64,000 nt of DNA from Bacillus thuringiensis. GTDB lineage: Bacteria > Bacillota > Bacilli > Bacillales > Bacillaceae_G. The position numbers were made by a program, and so were the translations under genes. Shown here in pieces: positions 36,690 to 45,901 of the stretch (positions within the stretch are counted from its first letter, which is position 1; each line of letters opens with the position of its first letter). The notes under the pieces are model-generated. The model did not search any database. It was not told where the DNA came from and saw only the letters and a list, made by a program, of their open reading frames with translations. The DNA lies in assembly GCF_014932895.1 (NCBI RefSeq), contig NZ_JACYOF010000001.1, positions 372,001 to 436,000 of the forward strand, read 5' to 3'.

Positions 36690-39119
36690 CTATCTATTCG
36701 CTTTCTTTCTTCTAAATAACATAAGTAGTCCCGCACCAACAAACGCAAGGCCTGCTCCGATTGTAGAAACAACACTTGTACCTGTTTTTGGTAAATCACG
36801 TTCTGCTTTATCAGCTTCTTTATTTTCACTTACAGTTGTTGTTGTTTCTTTTGTATTTTGATTATCTGGCGTAGTTTGTCCAGATCCAGCGTTGTTTCCA
36901 TCTTGTTTTGGTTCATTACCATTATTACCTTGATCCGTTTGTGGTGTCGTTGGATTTCCTCCATTATTACCTTCACCTGTTGGCGGTGTCGTTGGATTCC
37001 CTCCATTATTACCTTCACCTGTTGGCGGTGTCGTTGGATTCCCTCCATTATTACCTTCACCTGTTGGCGGTGTCGTTGGATTCCCTCCATTATTACCTTC
37101 ACCTGTTGGCGGTGTCGTTGGATTCCCTCCACCAGTTTCCTTATCATCATTCTTCTTCGTTATATCAATTGCATATTTAGCAAATTCATTTTCAGATGGC
37201 CCAACATATGATATTTTCCCATCTTTCTTTATATACTTTTGTGCATTTGGTGAAGAATCAAATGTTGTATTTAATTTATCTGCAACAATCGGTTTAAACG
37301 TCCAATTTTGATCGGCTGTCGGATTTATAACTGGTGTTTCCTGCATATACTTTACAATGATTTGACGTGTTTCATCTTGCGATTGGTATACAACATTTCC
37401 CTTACTTACGCCAGGGAACGTTTGACTACTTCCACGATAGTTATTTGTAGCAACAATAAATTTTTGATCATCCGTTACTGGTTTACCATCATACGTTAAA
37501 TTTACAATACGCTTAGCATTTTCCTCTTTAACATTTCCATCTTTATCGTATTTCGCTGGTTGCGTTACATCAATTTCATATTTTAAGCCATCTAAAATAT
37601 CAAAGTTATATGTAGGATATCCTATATTTACTAATGGCTGTTCTTCTGTTTTCTTTGGATCAATTTGATTAAACTGACCTGCAGACATTTCAAGCCATTC
37701 TTTCACCTGAGCTCCATTTACTTGCACAGCATATAATGTATTTGGATATACATATAAGTCTGCAACGTTTTTAATCGCTAACGTTCCAGCTGGAATATCA
37801 GTATAATATGTAGCACCGTTTCGACCCCCTGCTTTAAATGGTGCTCCTGCAGATAAAACTGGAATTCCTTTATATTTACTATATTGTTCATTTTCAGCAA
37901 ATAACTTCTCAACGTACCATTTTTGTGCATTTGTCACAAGTTGTACAGAAGGATCGTCTTGTACTAATGAAAAATAACTATTAATTGGCGCTGTTGTTTT
38001 ACCTACAGGTGTATTAACATAATCAATTGTTGCTTCGTGGTCATCTTTAATTTCATTAACTAATTTTTGATCTGATTCTACTAATGCGTTTCCTTTACCA
38101 TCAGCAATCGGACGAAGTTGCGGCTTAGATTGATCTTTTTGTACTTCCCATTTTCCATTTACCTTTTTCAATTGCATATCGATAATACCTAAGTTACTTC
38201 CGAAAACGCCAGGCATTACAACCGGAACACCATTAAATATGTCCTTCACTTCAGTATGTGAATGTCCCATTAATACTGCATCTACACCAGAAACTTTTGT
38301 TGCTAAATGATATGATGCATTTTCCATTCCAACGTTGTATCCACTCTTATCAACACCTGAATGAGCTAGTGCAACGATAACGTCTGCACCTTTTGCTTTC
38401 ATTTCTGGAACTAACTTTTCCGCTGTTTGAACAATATCTTTCGCTTTTACTTTTCCTTCTAAATTCGCTTTATCCCAGTTCATAACTTGCGGTGGAACAA
38501 ATCCCATTACACCAATTTTCACTATTTGTTTTTGGCCTGCTTCATCCACTACTTCTTTTTCTAAAATATGATATGGTTTAAAATAATTTTCATCGTTCGC
38601 TTCATTATCATCATGGTCATCTTTATATACATTCGAGTTAATAACCGGGAATTTCGTTTTTTCAATCACTTTGTTTAAATAATCTAAACCGTAGTTAAAT
38701 TCATGATTCCCAAGAGAGATGACGTCATACTTCATTAAGTTCATTAAACGATATAGTGGATGTACATAACTAGGATCGACAGGGTTCTTCGGATCATTTA
38801 TTTTATTCGCTACATAATCCCCAAGCGGCGTCCCTTGTAATGCATCTCCATCATCAAATAGGACAGAGTTCTTCGCTTCTTCACGTGCTTTATTAACGAG
38901 TGCTGCAGTTTGCACGAGACCTACTTTATTATCTGTTTTCGTTTGATAATAATCGTAATTCATTAAGTTAACGTGAATATCTGATGTTTCTAAAATTCGT
39001 AAGTTAACTGTACTCTCCCCAGTTTTCTCATCCGCATGGGCTGTTGTTGGCAACACTTGTGGCGCTATTACACCAATAGCAAGAGTTGCTCCAGCTAGCA
39101 TTTTTTTTGACTTTTTCAC
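36690..39119 (-). CDS. LPXTG-anchored 2',3'-cyclic-nucleotide phosphodiesterase / 5'-nucleotidase
   Basis: An 809-residue surface protein. It has a signal peptide (LAGATLAIGVIAPQVLPTTAHA), then a metallophosphoesterase domain (ILETSDIHVNLMNYDYY, LFDDGDALQGTPLG, ISLGNHEFNYG, ALAHSG, MGHSHTEVKD) and a 5'-nucleotidase C-terminal domain (LSAGAPFKAGGRNGATYYTD, ATNNYRGSS). A Pro/Gly/Asn repeat stalk comes next, and LPKTG, a hydrophobic span and RRKKANR form the sortase A signal. It should release nucleosides and phosphate from cyclic nucleotides and nucleotides at the cell wall. It is similar in layout to YfkN and CpdB. Confidence 0.94.
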   Translation of the reverse strand: MKKSKKMLAGATLAIGVIAPQVLPTTAHADEKTGESTVNLRILETSDIHVNLMNYDYYQTKTDNKVGLVQTAALVNKAREEAKNSVLFDDGDALQGTPLGDYVANKINDPKNPVDPSYVHPLYRLMNLMKYDVISLGNHEFNYGLDYLNKVIEKTKFPVINSNVYKDDHDDNEANDENYFKPYHILEKEVVDEAGQKQIVKIGVMGFVPPQVMNWDKANLEGKVKAKDIVQTAEKLVPEMKAKGADVIVALAHSGVDKSGYNVGMENASYHLATKVSGVDAVLMGHSHTEVKDIFNGVPVVMPGVFGSNLGIIDMQLKKVNGKWEVQKDQSKPQLRPIADGKGNALVESDQKLVNEIKDDHEATIDYVNTPVGKTTAPINSYFSLVQDDPSVQLVTNAQKWYVEKLFAENEQYSKYKGIPVLSAGAPFKAGGRNGATYYTDIPAGTLAIKNVADLYVYPNTLYAVQVNGAQVKEWLEMSAGQFNQIDPKKTEEQPLVNIGYPTYNFDILDGLKYEIDVTQPAKYDKDGNVKEENAKRIVNLTYDGKPVTDDQKFIVATNNYRGSSQTFPGVSKGNVVYQSQDETRQIIVKYMQETPVINPTADQNWTFKPIVADKLNTTFDSSPNAQKYIKKDGKISYVGPSENEFAKYAIDITKKNDDKETGGGNPTTPPTGEGNNGGNPTTPPTGEGNNGGNPTTPPTGEGNNGGNPTTPPTGEGNNGGNPTTPQTDQGNNGNEPKQDGNNAGSGQTTPDNQNTKETTTTVSENKEADKAERDLPKTGTSVVSTIGAGLAFVGAGLLMLFRRKKANR
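36915..37126 (-). repeat. 42-bp tandem repeat encoding the stalk of the LPXTG nucleotidase
   Basis: Four near-identical 42-bp units encode NPTTPPTGEGNNGG, plus one diverged unit NPTTPQTDQGNNGN. The high DNA identity between units suggests recent duplication and likely copy-number variation between strains. Confidence 0.9.
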
Positions 39120-39216
39120 AAAAAATCCCCCTTATACAATTACCATAAATAATGAAATGAATCCCTATCTGTCTCTAACCACATACCTTTTTTCTTCTAT
39201 TAGTGACACGATTTTC

Positions 39217-39313
39217 ATTTCACCCTGCGCTAACGAGTAGTCCCCTTAAACGCCCGATTGATGAAGACTAACAATTAATGGGATATAAAACTCCCACTAA
39301 GCAGAATTTCACC
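39217..39313 (-). repeat. Degenerate interspersed bcr-type repeat, copy 4
   Basis: Read on the minus strand it gives GTGAAATTCTGCTTAGTGGG, a TTAGTGGGA / TCCCATTAA hairpin, a TTAGTC motif, then CAATCGGGCGTTTAAGGGG. These are the same modules as copies 1-3 with many substitutions. The rest of the 365-bp gap (39120-39484) holds only AT-rich sequence and the presumed promoter of the SGNH gene. Confidence 0.6.
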
Positions 39314-39484
39314 TTATCTGACATTATCATATATAAAGTTCTTTCGTATCGTCAATATTTTTTGACAAACTTCAACAAATTTTCTGTAAAGTTATTGTAA
39401 ACTTTTCATAAACATATAATATGCCCTTACATTGCTAATACTGCTGAATATGATACAATTACCAATTACAAGGAGGATGAATTT

Positions 39485-40264
39485 ATGAAAAAAGTCATCT
39501 TAACAATTGTTTGTCTCCTCCTTCTAATCATTTCTTATTCTAATTTTGAAAAGAACGATGAGACAAAACAAAACGAACCTAAAGACAAAATAGAGAAAAC
39601 ATCTGCCCCAAGTTGGATTGATAGGCAAACAAACGACTCCTTTTATCATCTCGTATTAGGTGATTCACTCGCTAAAGGATACGGATCAACACAAGGGGGA
39701 TTTGCTGAATTAGCTTCTAAACAAATAGAAGCACAAATTCATAAACCAATAACAGTAGAAAATCTTGGAATAAACGGTCTTACAACAGATCTTCTCGCTA
39801 AAAAAGTTCAATCAGAAGATATTCAACAAAAAATTAGAGCAGCAAATATTATTACAATTAATATTGGAGGAAATAATTTATTTCGTTTAAATCGTGATGT
39901 CGGTGTTATAGATGGTATAAAAATGTTAAATAAAGAAAAAGCTCATTTTGAAGCGGATATAAAAAATATTGTAAAGACAGTTCGAGATCAAAATCCGAAC
40001 GCTTTACTCATTCTCTCAGAACTCTATAACCCGTTACAACTCGATGATTCCATCGCAAGTTATGCAGATATGTTTTTAGATGGCTGGAATGAATCCGTTT
40101 ATTCCATTTCAAAAGCAAATCAACCATCTATCGTTTTACCAATTCGCAAATTAATATCGAATGATAGGAAAGAGTTACTATTTGACCAAGTACACCCAAA
40201 TGATAACGGCTATGCAATTATTGCCAATACACTTACAAAGCAAGTGTTATCCTACAAATATTAA
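39485..40264 (+). CDS. SGNH/GDSL-family hydrolase
   Basis: A 259-residue GDSL lipase/esterase-like protein with an N-terminal membrane anchor or signal (VILTIVCLLLLIISYSNF). Block I is HLVLGDSLAKGYGSTQGG (nucleophile Ser), block II NLGINGLT, block III NIGGNNL, and block V DQVHPNDNGY (Asp/His). It probably acts outside the membrane on a lipid or peptidoglycan ester. No Cys lipobox is seen. The SD AAGGAGGATG is strong. Confidence 0.88.
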   Translation: MKKVILTIVCLLLLIISYSNFEKNDETKQNEPKDKIEKTSAPSWIDRQTNDSFYHLVLGDSLAKGYGSTQGGFAELASKQIEAQIHKPITVENLGINGLTTDLLAKKVQSEDIQQKIRAANIITINIGGNNLFRLNRDVGVIDGIKMLNKEKAHFEADIKNIVKTVRDQNPNALLILSELYNPLQLDDSIASYADMFLDGWNESVYSISKANQPSIVLPIRKLISNDRKELLFDQVHPNDNGYAIIANTLTKQVLSYKY

Positions 40265-40336
40265 AGCCGCTATGAAACAATTCTATTTTTATACCATGTC
40301 TTTTTTGTTACAATGATAGTGGAAGGGGGCCTTTAT

Positions 40337-40783
40337 ATGGAATCACGCGAGTGGGAACGTATTGTTGATCATCTTCTTTCGCTAGTGCCTCTTTTTTATC
40401 GCAAATTTATGCTTCCTGGAGAATTTTCTTCTCAAAGACATATGCCGCCATCACATACACAAGTATTACTGCTTTTGCATGAAAATGGCACATTAGCAGT
40501 TTCCGAAATCGGCAAGCGGCTAGCGATTTCACGGCCTAACATGACACCTCTATTAAACAAACTTATTCAAGAAGAACTAATAGAACGTCATTATAGCGAA
40601 AAAGATCGGCGGGTCATTTTAATTTCCCTAACAACTGAAGGGAAATTGTTAGTAAATCAGTATCAGCAATTTATTTTAGACAAACTAAAAGAAAATTTCC
40701 AAACATTATCTGAGGAAGAGCGCGAAAAGCTCATTCATTCTCTTCAAACCATTCAAAATTTAATTTTGAAAACAAACGCATAA
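40337..40783 (+). CDS. MarR-family transcriptional regulator
   Basis: A 148-residue MarR protein. HTH region AVSEIGKRLAISRPNMTPLL, wing RHYSEKDRRVILISLTTEG with the conserved DRR, and a C-terminal dimerisation helix. The ATG at 40337 is chosen since GGAAGGGGG precedes it. It follows the SGNH gene by about 70 bp on the same strand. A relation to that gene is possible but not shown. Confidence 0.87.
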   Translation: MESREWERIVDHLLSLVPLFYRKFMLPGEFSSQRHMPPSHTQVLLLLHENGTLAVSEIGKRLAISRPNMTPLLNKLIQEELIERHYSEKDRRVILISLTTEGKLLVNQYQQFILDKLKENFQTLSEEEREKLIHSLQTIQNLILKTNA

Positions 40784-40811
40784 AGCTGCTTCTAAATAGA
40801 AGCAGCTTTAT
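40781..40811. terminator. Bidirectional terminator after the MarR gene
   Basis: Stem AAAGCTGCTTCTA / TAGAAGCAGCTTT with a two- to three-base loop between convergent genes. Confidence 0.8.
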
Positions 40812-41011
40812 GATTCATAATAGTTACCATAGTATACATTTGAATATGGCCATGTCATTAAATACGGCTTTCGTTCTTGAATAGGTTGCTGTTGTGGTTG
40901 CTGCATTGGCTGTATTTGTGGCTGTGGATATACTCCGAATTGCTGTCTCATACCATTTACCGGATAGTAATTTGTATATGGGTACACTTGAGGTACATAG
41001 TAGTAATACAT
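40808..41011 (-). CDS. Tyr/Gln/Pro-rich small protein, possibly coat-like
   Basis: A 67-residue protein of low complexity: YYYYVPQVYPYTNYYPV, a QPQIQPMQQPQQQPIQ core and a tyrosine-rich end YSNVYYGNYYES. No membrane segment. The SD GGGGGAG lies seven bases before the ATG. An overlapping frame starting four bases earlier also has an SD but encodes no sensible protein. Tyr- and Gln-rich composition is common in spore coat proteins, but no sporulation promoter was recognised. Function unknown. Confidence 0.65.
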   Translation of the reverse strand: MYYYYVPQVYPYTNYYPVNGMRQQFGVYPQPQIQPMQQPQQQPIQERKPYLMTWPYSNVYYGNYYES

Positions 41012-41069
41012 CCATTCTCTCCCCCTTTTTCTTAAACATATTCAAAAGAGAAAATGAATGTGACATTCT

Positions 41070-41630
41070 TTATATTTGTACAAGTGGTTCTCTCACTCGT
41101 TTCTTCCTTTTCTTCAAACGTAATTTACGGTTCTTTTCATATAAATAATGCACAACGAAATATGAAACTACACCAAACACAACTCCTAAAATCGTCATTC
41201 CAATTAATACATACACTTCACTTTGCAATAAGCTCTTTAGCATCGTAAAAATATGGCTTGAAAACAGGTCTGATATCGTAAATGGTTCATGATGTATTTT
41301 CTGAACATGAAACGGATAAATCATTTTTCCTAACGCATAAGCAAACGGGAATAAAAACACTGGGAGAAACGATATTTTCCCAATAATATTGCCAATAACT
41401 GCGGCAGGAAAAGAGCCTTTTGCTAATCGAACTATCGGATAAAATATTAAATATACGAGCGATGCCGTATAAATTACTAACATTTCTAAACCAAAGCCAA
41501 TAGCAAAACCTAATGATACTTTCTTTGCCCCTTCTGGCGATCGAAGCAACTTGTAATATTGAAATTTTAATATTCTCCACATCCGCTGAAAAAACGAATA
41601 TGTTTTCTTAGTTGTTTTCACAATTATCAT
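41070..41630 (-). CDS. DUF2062 membrane protein
   Basis: A 186-residue protein with several hydrophobic helices. The DUF2062 core is visible as VSLGFAIGFGLEMLVIYTAS, ...FPAAVIGNIIGKISFLPVF, and a C-terminal helix ending in a Lys/Arg-rich tail (RKLRLKKRKKRVREP). The start may be the ATG at 41630 or a GTG three codons later. Function unknown. The basic tail should be cytoplasmic. Confidence 0.8.
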   Translation of the reverse strand: MIIVKTTKKTYSFFQRMWRILKFQYYKLLRSPEGAKKVSLGFAIGFGLEMLVIYTASLVYLIFYPIVRLAKGSFPAAVIGNIIGKISFLPVFLFPFAYALGKMIYPFHVQKIHHEPFTISDLFSSHIFTMLKSLLQSEVYVLIGMTILGVVFGVVSYFVVHYLYEKNRKLRLKKRKKRVREPLVQI

Positions 41631-41752
41631 CTCTTTAACTATATTTTTTATAACTAGTATGTCCTTATACGATATGAAAAAATTTTATTTTCTCTTTCTA
41701 TTATAAATGATATAAAGATGGTTAACCAAATATACATCCGACATTTCAACAT

Positions 41753-41780
41753 AAAAAAAGCCTCCCTTTTAGGAAGGCTC
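41753..41780 (-). terminator. Terminator of the argCJBDF operon
   Basis: Stem AGCCTTCC / GGGAGGCT (one G-U) with a TAAAA loop and T run on the minus strand. Confidence 0.8.
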
Positions 41781-42719
41781 TTCTACATTTTTAAATAAAC
41801 TCACTAATAATGCTTTTTGCGCATGCAATCGATTACCAGCTTGTTCAAAGACGATAGACTGCGGTCCATCTATAATTTCCCCCGTTACTTCTTCTTCACG
41901 ATGGGCAGGTAAACAGTGTAAGAAACGATATGTTTGCTTCGCATGCATAACAAGTTCTTTATTTACTTGGTACGGTTGAAATAAAGTATATTTCTCTTCT
42001 TCTCCCTCTTGCCCCATACTCATCCAAACGTCAGTATAAATAAAATCTGCTTCACTCACCGCTAGTTCAGGGTTATGCAAAATTTCAATTTCCGCTCCTG
42101 TTTCTTCAGCAATCGTTAACGCTTTTTTTACAATTTCCTCATTCGGTTCATACCCTACAGGCGTTGCAATAGTCATATTCATTCCAACTTTCGCACTTGC
42201 TAACAACAATGAATGACATACATTATTTCCATCACCTACGTAAGCCAATTTTATTCCTTTAAATGTATTTTTTTCTTCATATATTGTCATTAGATCCGCC
42301 AATGCTTGACAAGGATGATGCTCATCCGTTAAACCGTTAATTACAGGTATGCTCGATTCTTTTGCAAGCTCTTCTACATCCGCATGTGAGAATGTACGTA
42401 TCATGATCCCATCAATATAATGAGATAATACTTTCGCAGTATCTGAAACGCTCTCTCCTCTTCCAATTTGCATCTCTTTCCCACTTAAAAACATTCCATG
42501 TCCTCCGAGTTGTACCATTCCTGCCTCAAAAGAAACGCGAGTACGAGTTGAATGCTTATCAAAAATAAGTCCTAATATTTTGCCTTGTAATAAAGGCTCC
42601 TGCTTATTCTTTTTTAAATATATAGCGAACTCAATTAATGAAATGATTTCTTCTTGCGTCAGTTCTTCTAGCGTTAAAAGATCTTTCGTATTTAATTTCG
42701 GTACTTGTACAGTTGACAT
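41769..42719 (-). CDS. argF: Ornithine carbamoyltransferase
   Basis: A 316-residue transcarbamylase. The carbamoyl-phosphate loop is [14 protein letters not shown] (STRT), with [12 protein letters not shown], the ornithine motif [14 protein letters not shown], and [14 protein letters not shown]. It converts ornithine and carbamoyl phosphate to citrulline. Last gene of the operon, 12 bp after argD. Confidence 0.96.
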   Translation of the reverse strand: MSTVQVPKLNTKDLLTLEELTQEEIISLIEFAIYLKKNKQEPLLQGKILGLIFDKHSTRTRVSFEAGMVQLGGHGMFLSGKEMQIGRGESVSDTAKVLSHYIDGIMIRTFSHADVEELAKESSIPVINGLTDEHHPCQALADLMTIYEEKNTFKGIKLAYVGDGNNVCHSLLLASAKVGMNMTIATPVGYEPNEEIVKKALTIAEETGAEIEILHNPELAVSEADFIYTDVWMSMGQEGEEEKYTLFQPYQVNKELVMHAKQTYRFLHCLPAHREEEVTGEIIDGPQSIVFEQAGNRLHAQKALLVSLFKNVEEPS

Positions 42720-42731
42720 GAAAATTCCCCC

Positions 42732-43892
42732 TTATATGATTGATACATTTTTTGTACAAACTACTTTTTTTATCATATATACTGCCTGTTCTAACTCTTC
42801 ATTCGTTACAATAAGTGGTGGTAATAGTCTTATAACATTAGGCCCTGCTTGTAATACGAGAAGTCCTTCTTTTTCTAGTTGTTCTATAAAACTTGCAACT
42901 TCATACTTACATTCAATTCCAATCATAAGCCCCTTACCACGGATACTTTGAATACATTCGGCATGTCGTAATTCCTTTTGCAACTTCTCTAATACGTACT
43001 CGCTCTTTTCCTGCACTTCTTTTAAAAACTGTGGTTCCTTGCTTATTTTCAATACTTCTCTCGCAGCAGTCATCGCAATATAATTCCCACCAAAAGTTGA
43101 ACCGTGTGATCCTGCAGTAAACGACATTCCGAGTTCTTTCCGGCCAATCATCGCTCCAACGGGAATACCATTTCCAAGTGCCTTTGCAACGGTAACGATA
43201 TCAGGTCCTATTCCCATTTGTTCATAAGCGAATAGTGTTCCTGTTCTTCCTATCCCCGTTTGTACTTCGTCTATAATAAATAGGGAACCGTACTTATTAC
43301 ATAATGTTTCAATCTCTTTCAAAAAAGATGAATCAGCAAGCATGACTCCGCCCTCTCCTTGAACAACTTCTACCATTACCGCCGCAACCTCTTCATTCAT
43401 TACTTCCTCTAACGCCTTAATATCGTTAAAAGGAATATGTAAAAAAGATGGAAGTAGTGGACCAAATCCTTCTTTCACTTTATCTTGCCCTGTTGCACTC
43501 ATCGTTCCAAATGTTCTACCGTGAAAAGACTGCTCACATGTTACGACGAGAGATTTTCCAGTATACTTACGGGCTAGCTTTAAAGCTGCTTCATTCGCCT
43601 CTGCCCCGCTATTACAAAAAAACGCATAATCTAATGCTGTATTTTCTGTTAATAACGATGCAATCTCTTCTTGTAAAGAGTTCGTAAATAAGTTAGATAT
43701 ATGCCATATGTCTCCAAGTTGCTTTTCCACTGCCTTTACAACAGTAGGATGACAATGTCCTAAGTTACATACTCCAATACCAGAAGTGAAATCTAAATAT
43801 TGCTTACCACTTTTATCAATAACTTTCGTTCCATTTCCCTTCACAAACTCAATGTTTCTTCTTCCATACGTTTGAAAAAGATGACTTGTCAT
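42732..43892 (-). CDS. argD: Acetylornithine aminotransferase
   Basis: A 386-residue class III aminotransferase. Motifs are DFTSGIGVCNLGHCHP, FFCNSGAEANEAALKLARKY, LFIIDEVQTGIGRTG, and the PLP lysine in VTVAKALGNGIPVGAMIG. It converts N-acetylglutamate semialdehyde to N-acetylornithine. Its ATG (43890-43892) overlaps the argB stop as ATGA, so the longer upstream frame is not the true start. Confidence 0.95.
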   Translation of the reverse strand: MTSHLFQTYGRRNIEFVKGNGTKVIDKSGKQYLDFTSGIGVCNLGHCHPTVVKAVEKQLGDIWHISNLFTNSLQEEIASLLTENTALDYAFFCNSGAEANEAALKLARKYTGKSLVVTCEQSFHGRTFGTMSATGQDKVKEGFGPLLPSFLHIPFNDIKALEEVMNEEVAAVMVEVVQGEGGVMLADSSFLKEIETLCNKYGSLFIIDEVQTGIGRTGTLFAYEQMGIGPDIVTVAKALGNGIPVGAMIGRKELGMSFTAGSHGSTFGGNYIAMTAAREVLKISKEPQFLKEVQEKSEYVLEKLQKELRHAECIQSIRGKGLMIGIECKYEVASFIEQLEKEGLLVLQAGPNVIRLLPPLIVTNEELEQAVYMIKKVVCTKNVSII

Positions 43893-44656
43893 ACGATATG
43901 GACTCCTTTCGTTACCGTTGTTCCGATGCACTTCCCTGTAACCTTAGTAAAATCTTTTGTACCATTTACGATACTAACCTGTTGCACTCCCATTTTTAAT
44001 GATGTAAGCGCCGACTGTACTTTCGGAATCATCCCACCTGTAATGACCCCTTTTTCTATAAAATTAACAATTTCAGATTCATCCGTTTTCTTTACTAATT
44101 TCCCTTCATGTAATATCCCATCTACATCCGTGATAAAAATGAGTTCTTTTGCGGATAGCGCGGCCGCAATCCCAGCTGCAGCGATATCCGCATTTATGTT
44201 ATAAATCTCATTACCGTTTATCCCGATTGGAGCAATAACAGGAATATAATCCATATTTATTAATCCTTTTAATAAGGCTGTTTCTACATAACTTACTTCA
44301 CCTACATATCCTATCTCTTCACCAACAGGTTGAACTTGAAGTAACTTACCGTCACACCCTGAAAGTCCAACTGCAAGTAAATTATGCTTTTGTAAATTCA
44401 TTACAAGTTTTTTATTCGTACTTCCGCATAACACCATTTGAACAATATCCATAACTTCTTTTGGCGTTACTCGTAATCCATCTTTTTTTTCTACCTTAAT
44501 ATTAGCGTCTTCTAACTTAGCATCAATTTCTGAGCCACCACCGTGAACAATAACTACCTTATACTTCTTTTGCAATTTCTTTATGCACTCAAAAAACACA
44601 CTATTTAATTGAGCCAACATGCTACCGCCACATTTCACTACAATATAATCACTCAT
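43889..44656 (-). CDS. argB: Acetylglutamate kinase
   Basis: A 255-residue amino-acid kinase with the phosphate loop VVKCGGSML, HGGGSEIDAKL, substrate motif LRVTPKEVMDIVQMVL, and DVDGILHEG. Phosphorylates N-acetylglutamate. It lacks the N-terminal extension found in arginine-inhibited hexameric kinases, as expected where argJ recycles the acetyl group. The start at ATG 44656 has AAGGAGAG upstream. Confidence 0.95.
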   Translation of the reverse strand: MSDYIVVKCGGSMLAQLNSVFFECIKKLQKKYKVVIVHGGGSEIDAKLEDANIKVEKKDGLRVTPKEVMDIVQMVLCGSTNKKLVMNLQKHNLLAVGLSGCDGKLLQVQPVGEEIGYVGEVSYVETALLKGLINMDYIPVIAPIGINGNEIYNINADIAAAGIAAALSAKELIFITDVDGILHEGKLVKKTDESEIVNFIEKGVITGGMIPKVQSALTSLKMGVQQVSIVNGTKDFTKVTGKCIGTTVTKGVHIV

Positions 44657-44667
44657 CTTCTCTCTCC

Positions 44668-45891
44668 TTATGTACGATAACAAGCGTTTATTTTCACATA
44701 TTCATAACTTAAGTCACAACCCCAAGCTAATCCCGTCTCTTCTCCTAAATGTAAATACACATTAATGACTATTTCATCTTCTTGTAATCTCTTTTTCATT
44801 TCCTCTTCAAAAAACATTTGAGGCTCACTATTTTTTAATACAGAGATAGATTGAAGAGTAATATCAATTGTATTTGGATTAATGGCGACTCCACTTTGTC
44901 CAATACTGCTAATAATTCGCCCCCAATTTGGGTCCTCACCATATATTGCTGTTTTCACAAGACTCGAACCGACTATTTGCTTTGCAATTTTTTTTGCCTC
45001 TTCATTTGTTCGAGCTCCTAGCACATTTACTTCTATTAACTTCGTAGCCCCTTCACCGTCTTGCGCAATTTTTTTTGCTAAATCTTCACATACCTTTTGT
45101 AAAGCAAATACGAAAGTTTCCCAATCTTTATGTTCCATATTGATTGGTTTTGTTTCTGATAATCTACTTGCCATAACGATGACCATATCATTTGTAGAAG
45201 TATCTCCATCTACCGTAATTTGATTAAATGTATGATTCGTAATTTGTGATAATGCTGTTTGCAATATTTCGTTCTCTATATTGGCATCTGTTGTAATAAA
45301 ACTAAGCATCGTTGCCATATTCGGATGAATCATCCCTGAACCTTTAGCAACACCAGCAATGGTCACTTCTTTTCCATCAATGATCATCTCGTAGCAAGTT
45401 TCTTTCATTATGCGATCCGTCGTTAAAATCGCTTCAGAAAAAGAATACGCTTTACTTACTTCTTTTGTTGGTATAAGAGATGCGATTCCCTTTCGGATGA
45501 TACACATCGGTAACGGGACACCAATTACACCTGTTGAAGCCACTGCGACGTAATTTTCTTTTACCCCAAAATGTTCTGCCCCTAATGTGCGCATCTCGTA
45601 TGCATCTTGTAACCCTTTCATTCCCGTACAAGCATTTGCATTTCCGCTATTGACGATAATCGCTTGTAATTTCCCCTCAGCCGCTATACTATCTTTCGTT
45701 ACTTGCAGGGGGGCTGCTTGTATTTGATTTGTTGTATAAACAGCGGCGCATGAGGCTGGTACATCACAAACGATTGCACCTAAATCCTTTTTCTCCTTTT
45801 TCAAACCATTTGCAATGCCAATTGCCGAAAAGCCTTTCGGCGTTACAATTGAACCATTTTCTAATTTTGTAATAGACGCTACTTTAATCAT
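44668..45891 (-). CDS. argJ: Bifunctional glutamate N-acetyltransferase / N-acetylglutamate synthase
   Basis: A 407-residue self-cleaving enzyme. The autoproteolysis site is in KGSGMIHPNMATMLSFITTD (cut before the Thr of ATML). N-terminal GFSAIGIANGLKKEKKDLG and C-terminal GEDPNWGRIISSIGQSG are family landmarks. It transfers acetyl from acetylornithine to glutamate and may use acetyl-CoA. Start at the second of two adjacent ATGs behind GGGGGAC. Confidence 0.95.
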   Translation of the reverse strand: MIKVASITKLENGSIVTPKGFSAIGIANGLKKEKKDLGAIVCDVPASCAAVYTTNQIQAAPLQVTKDSIAAEGKLQAIIVNSGNANACTGMKGLQDAYEMRTLGAEHFGVKENYVAVASTGVIGVPLPMCIIRKGIASLIPTKEVSKAYSFSEAILTTDRIMKETCYEMIIDGKEVTIAGVAKGSGMIHPNMATMLSFITTDANIENEILQTALSQITNHTFNQITVDGDTSTNDMVIVMASRLSETKPINMEHKDWETFVFALQKVCEDLAKKIAQDGEGATKLIEVNVLGARTNEEAKKIAKQIVGSSLVKTAIYGEDPNWGRIISSIGQSGVAINPNTIDITLQSISVLKNSEPQMFFEEEMKKRLQEDEIVINVYLHLGEETGLAWGCDLSYEYVKINACYRT

Positions 45892-45901
45892 CATGTCCCC
45901 C

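Noticed and set aside
36915-37126. Possible CRISPR array
   Set aside because: Units are contiguous 42-bp repeats without variable spacers and lie inside a coding sequence.
36830-37211. Repetitive ORFs on both strands over the 42-bp tandem repeats
   Set aside because: The repeat unit is a multiple of three and opens several frames. Only the stalk of the LPXTG protein is supported.
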